DNA of 64,000 bases from NCBI GenBank assembly GCA_013400155.1, contig VXBM01000131.1:662202-726201 (forward strand). The letters are read 5' to 3'. The position numbers were made by a program, and so were the translations under genes. The notes beneath the pieces were generated by a model, which was not told the origin of the DNA, searched no databases, and was given only the letters and a program-made list of their open reading frames with translations. Shown here one piece after another: positions 35,201 through 47,784 of this stretch. The DNA comes from Helopsaltes ochotensis (lineage: Eukaryota > Chordata > Aves > Passeriformes > Locustellidae). Numbering within the stretch: position 1 is the first letter of the stretch; the number at the start of each line of letters is the position of its first letter.

Positions 35201-38200
35201 TTCTGGACTGACCAGAGGTTCTTGCAGTACCAGGGATTGTCCTTTTATTAGGTAATCACTATGAGTGATTATCAGATGAGAGAAACCTTGCCACCATTAT
35301 CTGTGATGGACAATACACCATTATTCTGCAATAGAATTTAAAAGTATCACCACACTTTATTCTTTAGTAACTAGATGGGGTGTGATCCCGTATTGCTCTC
35401 CAGTTCCTTCAAAAATAATTATGCACTGAAAATTGTAATACATCAAAAATTTAATTACACTAAAAGTGCTTACTAATGTTTTGTTATTACTCTGTTTAAT
35501 CTTGGCGTCTGCATGCCATCCATTAATTTATTTCAGTAAAAACTATAGGTCACATTGTGGAATTGTTATTATATTTCTATGTAGTCAAAACTCCCATTTT
35601 TTTACCAAAGCATAGTTTAAGTGAAGACGTTGATTTGAGCTACATGACTTTGTGCGTGCAGTGATGCATCTAACAGGGGAAGAGAACTAAGGTAATGCTT
35701 TAGTTCGTGTATATTTCAGATTTGTCTATAATATTTTTTTCAGTTTATAACACTTTAGCTTATTAGTTCTTGCATTATATTAAGCAGCCATTGGAATATT
35801 TTGTCCATTTTTAAATAAAGAATTTATTTGGGGCACAAACTTCAATGGTGCTTTTAAGGAAATAAAATAAAAACTGTGGAATAAAATGATAAGCTGAAGA
35901 GGCACTGGATAATAAAATGAGAAGATAAAGAGGTCCTCCAACAGTAATTAACCTATATTTTTCTTTAATATATATACTCACACAAACTCACATGAAAGAA
36001 CAATATAAGCTGCTGCTTCATTATAAAGGCAAAACCACCATTTTCAGAAAAGTCACTAGACCATGATTCTGTAAAAAAAAAAAGCTCATACCCATACCTT
36101 TCTTGAAGGTAACTCAGCACACAAATTATGTAATTTGGCTCTTGTAAAGAAATTCTCTATAGAATAGTACACAATGATCTCTTCCGTACAAGCTCATTTT
36201 AGTAGTATATCAGAGTAACTATATTTTGGAGAATTTTAAATAAAAATAAGCACATACACCCCCCATAGATACATAAATACACAGACCCACACTATGTGTA
36301 AGTATGTGTACAATAAATAAATTCATTCAATTATTTGAAAATGTACACTTTAAAAATCTACTGCATGAGTGACTCTTTGAACAAACTCTTAAAAAATGCA
36401 ATAAACTTGTCCTGCTGGCATCCTGCATGCATATTTCTTATTCCATAGCCCAGGGCAGGAAGAACTGTCTGAAAATTATTGCTCTGTAGTTATATCTTGA
36501 CTCATAAATCCTTTATGAGGTTTTTGATTACAGAGCAGAACGACAATATAGTTTCTCACATTTTCTCTTACTCTCAGTACTACAAATGGCATTGGCCAAA
36601 CAGAAAAACATTGCTTCCATGTCCACTGTAGCTCACAAGCATTTCTCTCTGCAACAGTGATGGCTGGAGTAGCTCTCTGTGCTCAGTTTACATCACTCCT
36701 TCTGATGTGTGAACACAGAATAAACTGACTCAGAGAATTCATTATGATTCATTTTTTTTATTTTTCCTCAGTTATTTTCTCCAGATCTTACCAGCCATGT
36801 ACGGCTGTCTCAGTGCTGCTGAGGGGTAGTGGGAATAAATTGAACAAGAACAGAGCTGGACAGGACCAGCACTGCAGCCTAAAAAGTACTTGCGTGAGTA
36901 CTTTTACGAAGTGCTTAAATGAAATCCCAACTTGTGTTTTTCAGAGGCTCTATGGAGATTATTAGCCTGCAGTAATATAAAAATCAATTAGATGTAGGGA
37001 ACTTGGAGTTGTACATTGTCTGCTGCAGGATTGATTTACAAGTGCTGAATTATTTACAAGTGAAAATTTTAGAACTTAAATAGACAAAATAATTTTTGAT
37101 TGAGATATTCTGTAAGGTGCTTTAAGCCTCAGAGAAGGAATCTGAGACTTCCTGCAGGGCTGTTTGACAGGAAAGCTAATGTTCCCTCAAGCCTGGCATG
37201 ACTCAAGGTCCAACGAGAAAATATGAAGGGATGCATCAGCAGATCCTGCTGCATGGTGATGGTGTTAAATATGGGAGTCAGAGGTGGGGCTGCAAGACAG
37301 AGGAGGCCAAGGAGTACAGCTGGAATTTCATCTCACCAGGGTGCTGCTGGTGTTTTACCGTGAGCTGAGGAGAACCTGGAAAGATGATGAGCTCCCTGGC
37401 ATGCTATCTCTGTCATTACAACAAAAATTCCAAATGTATGTCATAGCCCATAGTGTTATTTAGGACAAGAGCAATGTTCAATAATTAATTCCCTAACAGG
37501 TTTGCTAGCAGCCTGAATGCATTCCAGACTAAATATCACTTTGGTAACAGAGTTGAAGTAGGGAGATGATCTGTCTGAGAGAAGTGGATTGTTTTCTCAC
37601 TTTGTTGATGATACTTAGGTGTTAATACACAATGAGACAGCAAATAGGTCTGAAAGTATATTCTAATTATGCTAATTTGGGGGCAGGTGACTATAAATGG
37701 ACCAAAGGGTGCTGTGGGCTAGGATTTAAAGGTGGAGATGATATCAGGTTAGCATATGCCCTTTGGATACTGGCACTTGGATAGCCCCAGTGATGACAGG
37801 ACAGAGTGTGGGGTAGGGAGATGGGCTGTCAGGCTACAGAAACAGCGCAGACACGACTGCATAAATAGCAAGGCTGTCATATGCTATGCAGCATTAATGG
37901 TACTGCAATGAAAACTACATCCTCTGCCATATTTTACTAGTGACTACAAACTGCAGAGTTGTTTCCCATGGTTTGTTGTTTTTAATATTCAGGATGAAAG
38001 TCACCCTTTTGTATTCAGGTTTTCCCACATGTCTTTTAGTGACTTCTAATATATTCTTTTAATTTATGTTTAGCTATTGGCAAATTATCAATAATGCAAA
38101 AAATATTGTTTCTGTAAAAGCAAGTAAGTTTTGAATTATCGACACACATGATGTAAAACAGTATGAATACATCCTATGAAACTTTGTTGACTTTGTACTG

Positions 38201-38400
38201 TCTCTAAAATTTAAATAGCTGATTACTCACAGAGTAAGATGAAGTATGTGGACAGTAGTCTTTAGAAAAACCTTGAATTCAGAGATTTTGTAGGACAGCC
38301 ACATGCTTTTCTGTATGTTGTGTAGATTGACCTTCCCTCTATTCCCAAGCCGAGGGCTACAACTCAATAAAATGGGAAAAAAAAACCATAGAGGGGCACA
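32300..38400. other. AT-rich intergenic DNA with an octamer-motif cluster at 34.0-34.7 kb
   Basis: No gene, RNA or confident transposon seen. Two perfect ATGCAAAT octamers at 34336-34343 and 34353-34360, a near match at 34369, TTAATGCAT repeated at 34022-34040, and a reverse octamer at 34726-34733 mark a possible regulatory segment. Confidence 0.4.
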
Positions 38401-38419
38401 GTGCAATAGTGATTTTCAA

Positions 38420-38685
38420 AGGGGTGGAATGGAATGAGGCTGTGTCAGGGGAAGTTCAGATTGGGCTTCAGTTAGGAAAAGGTTCTCCACTGAGAGGGTG
38501 GTTGGTCACTGGAACAGGCTTCCCAGTGAAGTGGTCATGGCACTAAGCTTGTCAGATCTGAGAATATCTAGACATTGCTCTTAGTCACATGGTTCAGTTC
38601 CAGGTAGTCCTGCAAGGAATAGGGAGTTGGGGTTGACAATCCTTAGGAATGCCTTTCAACTCAAAAGATTCCTGCATTCTGTGTG
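38420..38685 (+). mobile_element. CR1 retroposon 3' fragment (sense)
   Basis: AATGGAATGAGGCTGTGTCAG, GGGGAAGTTCAGATTGGGCT, AGGAAAAGGTTCTCCACTGA, GAGGGTGGTTGGTCACTGGA and ACAGGCTTCCCAGTGAAGTG follow the CR1 3'UTR order, ending GATTCCTGCATTCTGTGTGA. Confidence 0.85.
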
Positions 38686-38699
38686 ACACACCAAGTGTA

Positions 38700-41600
38700 A
38701 AACGTGGTCAGATATCACCTATGTGCCTTGCAGCATAGGCAGAGATGGAGTATCAGCATGCAGTATCTCTGCCGTTGCAGTCACTGGCAGGGTGGGGAAC
38801 ATTTGAGTTTAATGTATGGTGTACAGGACCTAAAATTAGAAAGATGAAAGTATTTTAAAGAGTTGGATGAATCACAACCTATTCCTTGTTCTGTCCTCCC
38901 ACCTTCAAGTGAAATGAAATCTCTGGAGTCCTCCATTCAAATACTTAGATATACCCAGGTGACTGGAGATGGCTTTTGCTTTTATATGAGGGCCAGAGGA
39001 CTATATATCATCCCAGGCACTGAGGATCCTGCCATTTTTTTTTTCTTACTTGCAGGTGTAATTACTGTAATGTGGTGTCTACTTGAGAAAGGAAATTAAA
39101 CTCTCAAGAACAAATTAGCTAATTTCCCATTAATGGCATGATTTTTGCTAAAAGGCCTGCTAGAGCTGAGTCCAGTTTCTGAAAATAACTGTTGTCTTAT
39201 ATTATAAAATAACTCGCTCTCTTGATGTCAGCATTTTCTGGTAGACCACTGGTGGAATGGACAAGTGCCATGTCTTCTGTGGATCAATTACAGGACACTG
39301 GAGCTCTATGAGCAGTGTAGTCTTTGATGGGATAATTGCATAAAGTTCTCCTAGTCAGGAGATGACAGCTGACAGACCTTTTTGGTTTTCCAACCTTTGG
39401 TGGCTTTTACAATGGCAATAATCTTATACAGCAACGAGCAACTGGCAGATGCTGTAAAAGTGCATTTTATATATGACTGTTGCAGGAAGGAATACCTGCT
39501 GAAATTTATTTGCTGTGTCCTTGAACAACATTGAATCCCCCAGATTAGGTGGTGCCTGTGAGGCAAACCTATTCATTTTGCTAATGAGACAGAGGAGGAA
39601 GATAAAGATTTAAAAAATGCCTGGCATCGTATTTTATTAGTCACCCAATATAATTATTGACAGGGATCGAGGATGTTAAATTCCAGAAAAGGACTACTTA
39701 TTATCTTAACACTCTTGAGATGCATTAAACACATTTGAATTTAATTAGAAAGGAGTATCCATGATTTAAGAATAAATCTTGCACCTATTAATTTAAGAAA
39801 TTAAGATGATTAATTTCCTTTAAAATTTCTAGCATTTTGGATAAAAGTCCTTCATAAAAGGTGCATGGCTTACTTTCAAAGACTAAATTTATATGATGTG
39901 ATTTTTGTCACCCAGACTGAAAAACGGTTGTAGTTAATACTGGATAGATTTTTGAAATGCCTTCCATGTGGTATTTAACAGTACAAGCATCTTAGTCATG
40001 ATGAGTCAGATGCTGAACTTAGAGAGAAAAAAGAAAATTACTTAACTAATACCCAATCTTTTTTTATTATTGTTTAGGGGTTCCACAGTGCAACCTCTCT
40101 TCTCCAAAAATGTTAAAATTCCATTACTCAAAACTATGTAACTAACAAAAAATAGCTTGAGGGTAGTTCAGAGCAGCAGCATAAGCACAGATGGCCCAGC
40201 AGATTAATGATTTAATTTTTTTTAAAGGATGATGATTACAGCCGTGTTAAGCAGTCAGGAACTGATCATATGAGTGAATATTTGCAATTTTGTCATTTAT
40301 AATACAGCTAATGCATGATCACATCTTTTAGAATCAATAGTAGATTGGCAGACTCAGATATCTAATGCAACTGTTGACTGGCCCACAAATCAAAGGAGAA
40401 TACTTTGAAAGGACAAAGAAACACTGTAAAGTAACAAGGGAAATGATCAGCAAAGCTTGTGGGGCAAGCACAGGGGCAGACTCTGCAGCCCTGTGTTGTG
40501 TAGCTGTAACGTGGTGCTGTGGCCTCAACAAACCAAAGTGCAGCAGGGCCTGGGGTCACCCAAAATGGCACCATGTGGGCACTTCAAGAGTGGGAACTGA
40601 ACAGAGGCTGAAGACAAAGCACAAGAGTGAACAGAGCATCTCTTCTGGAAGAAGAGAGGAATTGTTTGTGACACTTGGGTTTCAGAGATACATTTGGTGC
40701 TATAATTCAGCCAGTGATAAAACAACATTAAAGCTTCTAATGATTATTTGCTAACAAATAATATTGACTTCACTCTCAGATAATTCTTTTAATCCCCTTA
40801 TGGTGTTGCCATGGAACCAACCCATGATGTTGGCAAGCTCCTATTACATATGGGCAAACATAACACTTGCAACCACCAGTAAAATAATTATTTTATATAC
40901 TCAGTACATCAGGAACTTTCTAAAGATGAGGAAAAAAAAAGTAAGAAAAACTTTTAAAACCCCCACAGAGATGGTAATGGCAATTTTTAAGGATGTATTT
41001 ATTGTGGTTGGCAAATCACTGCTAATGCTTCTGGCAGATAACACAAAAGTGCTGGCAAATACTGGAAACAGGAGTTGTAAATTACAAAGATGAGCTAGTC
41101 ATACAGAGCAATCTGAAATGTTTGGGAAGCAGAAAACAAAAGAGGCTTGAATTGAGTCAAAAGCCCATGAATGCACCAGGAACAAGGAGCTGAGATCCTT
41201 TCTACAGAACCAGAGTTGTATCTGCAGGGCAGTGATTCAGAATAGAAATTACAGATTGCTGCTGGTTGGTAGGAGTGAAGTTCACAGGTAACCACTATTT
41301 TCTATGTCAAGGAAATGATTGCTATAGCATTTGGATTAAAATGTCCCTAAAATTGGCTTTACTGTTCGTAAGGAAGTAAGTGGACATGACAATCAAAACC
41401 GCAAGGCAGCCTTTTACCTACAGTCAAGCCTCTGACAGCAAGAACACAGGAATAGATACAAGTGCCTTCAACTGCACATTCCATTTACTTCTGGGAAGTA
41501 ATCATGTTTTTCACCTCTGAATCTGTGTGCTGTTTGGCTCTGTAATGATTAAATGGTCTGTAACAAAGAGCATAAAATAAGAAGGTGATTATACATCTGT

Positions 41601-42060
41601 TCATAGAATTGCTGAAACTGAGCCTAGAATACTGTTTTCAGTTCTTGTGTCTGCATTTTAATAAGTAGGTTAAAAGTTTGGAGACAATTCAGGGGCAAAA
41701 AAAAAAGTGTTCATGGTTGAGAAAAATCCTCAAAGGGCAAATTTACTTAGAGTAAATCTTTTTAACTGACTGAAAAGGAGATTTTGAGGAGAATTGTGAT
41801 CAGTAGGAATTAAATACTGAGCACACCGTAAGGAGAGGTAATGAATTTTCACTCTTTTCATCCATCCACTCTAGCTAAACCCCTTTCAAAGGCTGATTGA
41901 GTCTAATACTAATTTCTGGGCTAAAAACAGACATTAACTGGTGAAAGGGACACTTTTTTTTTAAAGTGGGTTTAGTCCTTTGGTTCTTCTGTAACAATAT
42001 TGACTCTGACTGACAACAGTTCCAGAATTTTACCAATAAATACCTGTTTGAAGAATCAGT
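38700..42060. other. Intergenic DNA without recognisable features
   Basis: AT-rich. A 129-codon open frame at 40365-40754 has no family resemblance or splice context and is taken as chance. Confidence 0.45.
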
Positions 42061-42070
42061 CGAAACAGCC

Positions 42071-42100
42071 ATGGATACACATGGATACACATGGATACAA
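42071..42100. repeat. Three-copy 10-bp tandem repeat
   Basis: ATGGATACAC repeated three times, the last copy with one change. Confidence 0.85.
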
Positions 42101-44119
42101 ATGGCCTCATTCATATCTATATAGCAGGTGAACTTTTACTTGCCGATGCAGCTGCATATCCTTGAATATTAGCTTTCATTTTATTTCTAATCAAGTTGAA
42201 ACTGCAATGTAGAGTGTGAGTTTTGCTTTGTTTTGATTTGAGGGGTGCTTTGAGTGCTCCCAATGGGACATAAAAGACCATTAAGGGTGAATGGAGGCAA
42301 AATGAGCTTTCAGTCACTTCATGCTGCCTAGATATGGAGGGGAAACTGTTCTAGCTTCATGATGTGACTTATGCTTCCTTTGTCTGACACCACTGAACTC
42401 CTGCAGAGTTTATGCCTCTGACTGTAATAAACTGCAGGTTTCTGACTCTAGGCTCCTATCAGTGAAGGAAACTTAAGGATTAGAAGGGGTTTTATTAATT
42501 ACTAAATCCAGTTCCTTGTTATCGAAAGCAATCTCACTTAAGTTTTTACAAGTGGACCAGGCTTTAAGTGAGAAATAGTGCAGATTTTTACTAAAATGAT
42601 AATTTAAAAAGCTTGTTCAAAATGTTAATACTTTGGTTGTGCTTTTTTCTTCTTTTTGGGGGGAGTATATATTCATCAATACATTTATTACTATATATAT
42701 ATATAAAAATCCGGTACATACCTATGTGAGTCTATACTAAACTAGTTTATATCCTCTTTTTTCATGCTGACATTGTACTTTTTAATTTAAATTTCTTCCC
42801 CTTGGCTGTTTCAAAAAATTAAAATATGTATGTTGTGCTATAATACAGAATTTAGCTGGGGAGTTGTTACTGGGTTGACACAATGAAAATATGGGCTGGA
42901 AGTATTTGAAACCAAAAAAAAACCCTTCTTTTTTGTTCTAAAAGAAAAGCAAATAAGTAAAAAGTGTAAGTTATGAATAGAAATGAAATGTCAGTCAGCA
43001 ATATTTTAAGCTGAATCCAGATTCAAGACTAATAGGGCTGGATTTCTAAAAAGTTATGATGCAATTCTTGCTATGCTTTAGCTTGCCAAATATAAGAACA
43101 CTGAAAAAATCACCCAATAAATAAACTTAATGTATATAATTATGATAGCATTGTTTCTTTTATACCATGATCAAGATTTTTAAACTTTTGAATCTTTCTT
43201 TTTTGCTTCCATAATTGGCCTTTGAGTATAAATTGCTGGATCTCATCCATGGCACGTGTATACCCTAAGTTCTCTTAATGGTCATTCTTGGAACCATACT
43301 GAAGTGGACTTTGGGCTTCAATCCTACCAATTCTTAGGTAATGTCTTGAATTATCTAATTACCTAAGTATGTAAGTAGTCATATTAACTGAGAGAATAAC
43401 ATCCTATTTTCTGTTTAGTCCAAGCTTCATTTGGCTGAAGGATGATTTGAAAAGAAAGTATCACGTATTCAAGTGCTGTAAGATAAATTTAGACTTAAAG
43501 GCATGGTGCCAATTTCACATTTACAGTTAAAGAGTGCTTTAAAATCCATTGGAAAATTCTGAGGGAGCCTTCCAAGAGAAAGAGTTCCAACTTTAGAAAC
43601 TTTCCATCTTTGACAATTCAAATGACTTTTATTAGCTTGAACATCCCAACATTTTTATCTGGAAAATCTAAAGGTAACAGTGTGCACATAAAACCCTCCT
43701 TAGGCATTCAGAGTACCAGATACTTACTGGATCATCCTGGAGCTGAAAAATGGTGTTAAAACTATGCTGAAAAGCAGTAAACTGAGCAAAATCCCATAAA
43801 TCTTCTCAACTTTTACACTGAAGGGTTAGGCACCACCAAATGTAAGTTTGAAGGAAGTCTGTTTTTTATTATGTTTTTGTGTCTGTGTATCTGTCCATTA
43901 CCAGTATGAGAAAGTTTTCCATTTACACCTAAATCACATATAGCTTACACCTAGACCAGGTCCCTTAGGGTTACTGAGGAGGTCCTAAGAATGGCTGAGG
44001 ACAGTCCCTCCAGCACTGTCTCATTTTGTCTGGGATATGGATGAAAACTACCTAGGGGTCTTTTAACCACTCTCTGGTGCAAAGTACCACCGAGTTGCTT
44101 TGGTAGTTTTATATTGCGC
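42101..44119. other. Intergenic DNA without recognisable features
   Basis: AT-rich, with a short (TA)n tract near 42690-42705. No gene or confident repeat. Confidence 0.45.
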
Positions 44120-44470
44120 TGTTTAGCACGGCAAGAACCACGAAGGACACTCGATGAGGAGAAGGATCAAAAAGAGGGCTTGAGTTTATTTTTTCTTTCT
44201 TAAATAGACCTCAGATCCATGCCAGGGATTGGGTGAGAGTGTGACCACCTCTCAACCCCACTGGCCAAACTGACAGTCAATCAAGTGTTTTTTCATCCAA
44301 GTGTACGTGATATTTACCAAATACATTTCCCAAACAAACCTTATCTACAGATAACACCAGCGTGAGAAAAAGGCAAAGCACTACCTAAACATTGAGAATT
44401 CTGACTCCATTCTAATAGCTAAGAAACACATCAGAAAGGCTGCAAAACCAGGGCAACAAGCTTTACATCT
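44120..44470 (-). mobile_element. Diverged LTR (antisense), family copy B
   Basis: Shares the ordered blocks of the 31.6 kb copy: GGGCTTGAGTTTATTTTTTC, TAGACCTCAGATCCATG, GGATTGGGTGAGAGTGTG, CCACCTCTCAACCCCACTGG, CCAAACTGACAGTCAATCAA and CTGACTCCATTC, ending in GGGCAACAAG. No retroviral coding sequence is adjacent, so it reads as a degraded solo LTR. The edges are approximate. Confidence 0.6.
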
Positions 44471-46502
44471 GGTATGCTTCGAACTATTACTTTTGTACTC
44501 CTATCAGATCAATGCGTGCATCTGTCAGCCTTCTCATCGGTTTGAAAGAGCTGCCTACTTTAGATTGAATTTCCTTTGGTATAAATAGATTTTGCTGTGG
44601 TGGTTACTGACCTTCCTTTGTGATGTAGAACATACCTCAAAACTGAGCAGTAATTTCTGCAAGAAAGGATCGAAGCTGTTTCCACCCCTCCCTGCCTTTT
44701 CAGCAAATATAAATGTATATGTTGTTTCTGATGATTCATCTGCTAGAACTGGAAGAAAGAACTTGACAGTCCACAGTATGAGACAAATTATGTATGTTAT
44801 CTCTTCCTTAGGTTTACTTCAAATTCAGTAGATTCAGAAGAACACATATTGCCCAAGTGAGAATAGAAGCTTCAGGTCTCCTAAATCTTTATTTCTTTAA
44901 GCTACTAAAATACAGTTAATTTTCCTTACAATCTTCCAGTGTTTAATATGTCTGCAGCTAAAGTTAGAAATGCTTGAAATGCTGTTTCTTGACAGTGGGT
45001 GAGTCATTTCTCAGGTAGCTCAGGAACTAACCCTCACCTCAGGCTTGGACTGCTGGCTGAATCTCTGGTTGTTCCCGTTTTTCCTCTTTGACTGGGCCAT
45101 CTGGTCTCCCTAGCTCTTAGAGCGGGTTTGCTCTGGTGACAGCATTTCTGTCTTCATCACAAATTCAGTGAAGCCCTTACACTCAGTTCCTAACAGCCTG
45201 GCTCCAATACCATTGCCATTTATTGTGTGAGTCTTTTATGTAACATGATGAAAGGTAGGATTTTGTCTGTTCTATTCCAGTATTTCTATAGGCAGCTCTA
45301 AGAGAATTTGGTTTCCCTGGGGTCAGGTTTGCACATGCCAGGCAGTTGTCTGTTCTTTGTTTCATGCCAGCTGTGTTTGTTTTAATAAAAGATATTTTGT
45401 CTACCTATAACCTTGCCTTCAGTTACACCTTTCAGTCTGGACCAGCTCCTGAGCAGAGAACAGCACTAGCCTAATTCTAGTCAAAGTTAGAACTAGGCTT
45501 CAACTAGAAGCCTAATTCTTTGTGAAATTCATCTTGGAAACTAGGGACACTTTCGTCACTTTCAGCATCTGAAAAAGAAAAGGAGATTGAAGACAAATGG
45601 GAATAGACGAAGAAAAAAAACCCCAGACAAGTAATAATATCAGACAGAATCAAGTGCTGTACAGGAAACAGCTGTAAAGTAGGACAGCTTTTCCCAAGAA
45701 GCAGCTCAAAGACTGTGCTCCCTGCTCCTTCAACTCTGCTTTTAATGGTATTCTGTTCCTACAGCCTCAGTGAACACCTAAAGTCTCCCTTCTTGAGAAG
45801 CAGGCTTCAAGAGGAGAGAACATGGGAACATTTCTGGCTCGTCACACCCCATGGTATGATTGTGCCTCCAAATACCTTGTATCTTCACAGGTATCAAAAG
45901 AACAAGGGTGGAACTGAAGCTGCAGGACCTTCTGGATCCATTCAGGACTACAAGAAATACATCAGTCAAAGATTACTTTTTCTAACTCTAAAATTTCCTA
46001 AATACTTTACCATCTGCTTTTAACCAAGAACATGGGCCAGAGGCTGGGGAATTAATATAATCGGAATTATAATTGGCATTGACAGCATGTATAATGTGTC
46101 AATAACTTGTAAATAAGGAGAATATGATGATCCTTATTTTTGAAACTTCTTTAGCTTAATGATACATCCTTGGATTGAAATAAAAGTTTCATTTGCTAAA
46201 CCACATTCTATAATTTTAGTGTGTCCTATGTTAATAGTCTTCTGTGTGTATTTAGACAATTGATCTACTTGCAAATTCAGAAAAAAAGAATATTGCCTGT
46301 GCATGTAGAGGGAACAGGGAATAATGGGGAGATTGTGCCTTCTCGCCACAGCACTTGGGCAAAACCCAGAAAAAGCAGAAATCACTCAGTGATAAAAACC
46401 TGCTCCAGGGAAGTGGAATACAAGTTGTGACTGAAGTTTTAAGTGCAGTCTTATGAACTAGAAATTCTGATGAGTTTACATTGTTGAGTTTGAGGAGGAT
46501 CA
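44471..46502. other. Intergenic DNA without recognisable genes
   Basis: AT-rich. Contains a small hairpin-forming direct/inverted repeat at 45468-45519. Open frames at 45715-46023 and 44592-44831 look random. Confidence 0.45.
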
Positions 46503-46886
46503 AGTCGAGCCGAACACCGCGGCTCCCTCATGTTGCCCCGAGGGGTTCAGTGGCAGCGGTGGCTGTCCTGCTCCCCGAGGGAGCTGAACCCCTGCCCACA
46601 CCCTCGGAGGGGTCCGCGGGCTGCTCCGGGTGACGCTTGCAAGTGACCCCCGGGGTCCAGACTGCTCTGCCGACTCCCCTCACTGGGGAGCTCCCTGTGG
46701 GGCCCTGGTCTGCAGCTCTCCCCATGCCCACCACTGCCTCCTGCCCTGCTTTCCCTGCCAGGAGCCTCCTGTCCCGCCGCTCAGAGTGTCCCTGCTCCCA
46801 TGTCCCCTGCTCCCTGTCCCCCAGGACACACAGGGGCTTCTCTGTCCCTGCCAGTCCCCACACGGGCACAAACAGCTGGCATGTTT
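46503..46886. other. Abrupt GC-rich segment next to a CR1
   Basis: Composition jumps from AT-rich to GC-rich at about 46503 and runs directly into CR1 sequence at 46887. It contains an inverted repeat GGGGTTCAG / CTGAACCCC at about 46543-46591. No recognisable protein or repeat family. Confidence 0.4.
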
Positions 46887-47078
46887 CCGACAGGATGAGA
46901 GGACATAGTCTTAAGGTGAGACACGTGAAGTTCAGGTTGGACATTAGGAGGAAATTCCTCACTGAAAAGAGCGATTAGACATCGGAATGGGCTGCCCTGG
47001 GAGCAGGGAGGTGGGGGAGTCATCATTCCTAGCAGTGTTTAGGGAAGGCAGACGACGCGGTACTTAGTGCCACGGTCT
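46887..47078 (+). mobile_element. CR1 retroposon 3' fragment (sense), cut by assembly gap
   Basis: ACAGGATGAGAGGACATAG, GAAGTTCAGGTTGGACATTA, GGAGGAAATTCCTCACTGAA and GGAATGGGCTGCCCTGGGAG then CAGGGAGGTGGGGGAGTCAT follow the CR1 3'UTR order. The 3' end is lost in the gap or diverged. Confidence 0.85.
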
Positions 47079-47369
47079 NNNNNNNNNNNNNNNNNNNNNN
47101 NNNNNNNNNNNNNNNNNNNNNNNNNNNNNNNNNNNNNNNNNNNNNNNNNNNNNNNNNNNNNNNNNNNNNNNNNNNNNNNNNNNNNNNNNNNNNNNNNNNN
47201 NNNNNNNNNNNNNNNNNNNNNNNNNNNNNNNNNNNNNNNNNNNNNNNNNNNNNNNNNNNNNNNNNNNNNNNNNNNNNNNNNNNNNNNNNNNNNNNNNNNN
47301 NNNNNNNNNNNNNNNNNNNNNNNNNNNNNNNNNNNNNNNNNNNNNNNNNNNNNNNNNNNNNNNNNNNNN
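47079..47369. other. Assembly gap (291 N) upstream of LMBR1
   Basis: Run of N in the GC-rich LMBR1 promoter region. The true size is unknown. Confidence 0.98.
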
Positions 47370-47634
47370 CCCCTTTTAGCCCCGCCCCTGGGCGTGACCT
47401 AGCAGCCCTTCGATTAAGGCTAAGCCACGCCCCCACGGTCTGACCCCGCCCTCTCCTTCGCCCGCCCCCGCCGGGGTCGCTGCGCGGTGACGCAGCAGGA
47501 GGAGCTGAGGCGGCGCTTCCCGCCCTTCCTCCTCCTCCTCCGCCTCCGCGCTCGCCGGACGGGGACAGAGCGGCGGAGCCGGGGCCCCTCAGCCGCTGCC
47601 GGGGCCCGGGGGAACAGCCGGGCTGCCTCCGGCC

Positions 47635-47718
47635 ATGGTGGCCCGCTCGTCGCCGGCGGGGCAGGAGCAGGCGCGGCGGCGGCGGCCGCCATTGCTCGCG
47701 GGGGCCGCGGTACTATGA
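47635..47718 (+). other. In-frame uORF immediately before the LMBR1 start
   Basis: An ATG in strong context (GCCATGG) opens 27 codons and stops at TGA 47716-47718, one codon before the LMBR1 ATG at 47722 and in the same frame. A second upstream ATG at 47715 overlaps that stop (ATGA) and is out of frame. Both matter only if transcription starts upstream of 47635. Confidence 0.5.
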
Positions 47719-47721
47719 AGG

Positions 47722-47784
47722 ATGGAAGCGGACGAGGTGACGATCCGGGAGCAGAACTTCCACAGCCAAGTGCGGGAGTACACG
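47722..47784 (+). CDS. LMBR1: LMBR1 coding exon 1
   Basis: 21 codons, phase 0, donor ACG|GTAGGT. Confidence 0.94.

Noticed and set aside
40365..40754. 129-codon plus-strand open frame in the intergenic region
   Set aside because: No motif, no splice sites, no family resemblance and unremarkable composition. Taken as chance.
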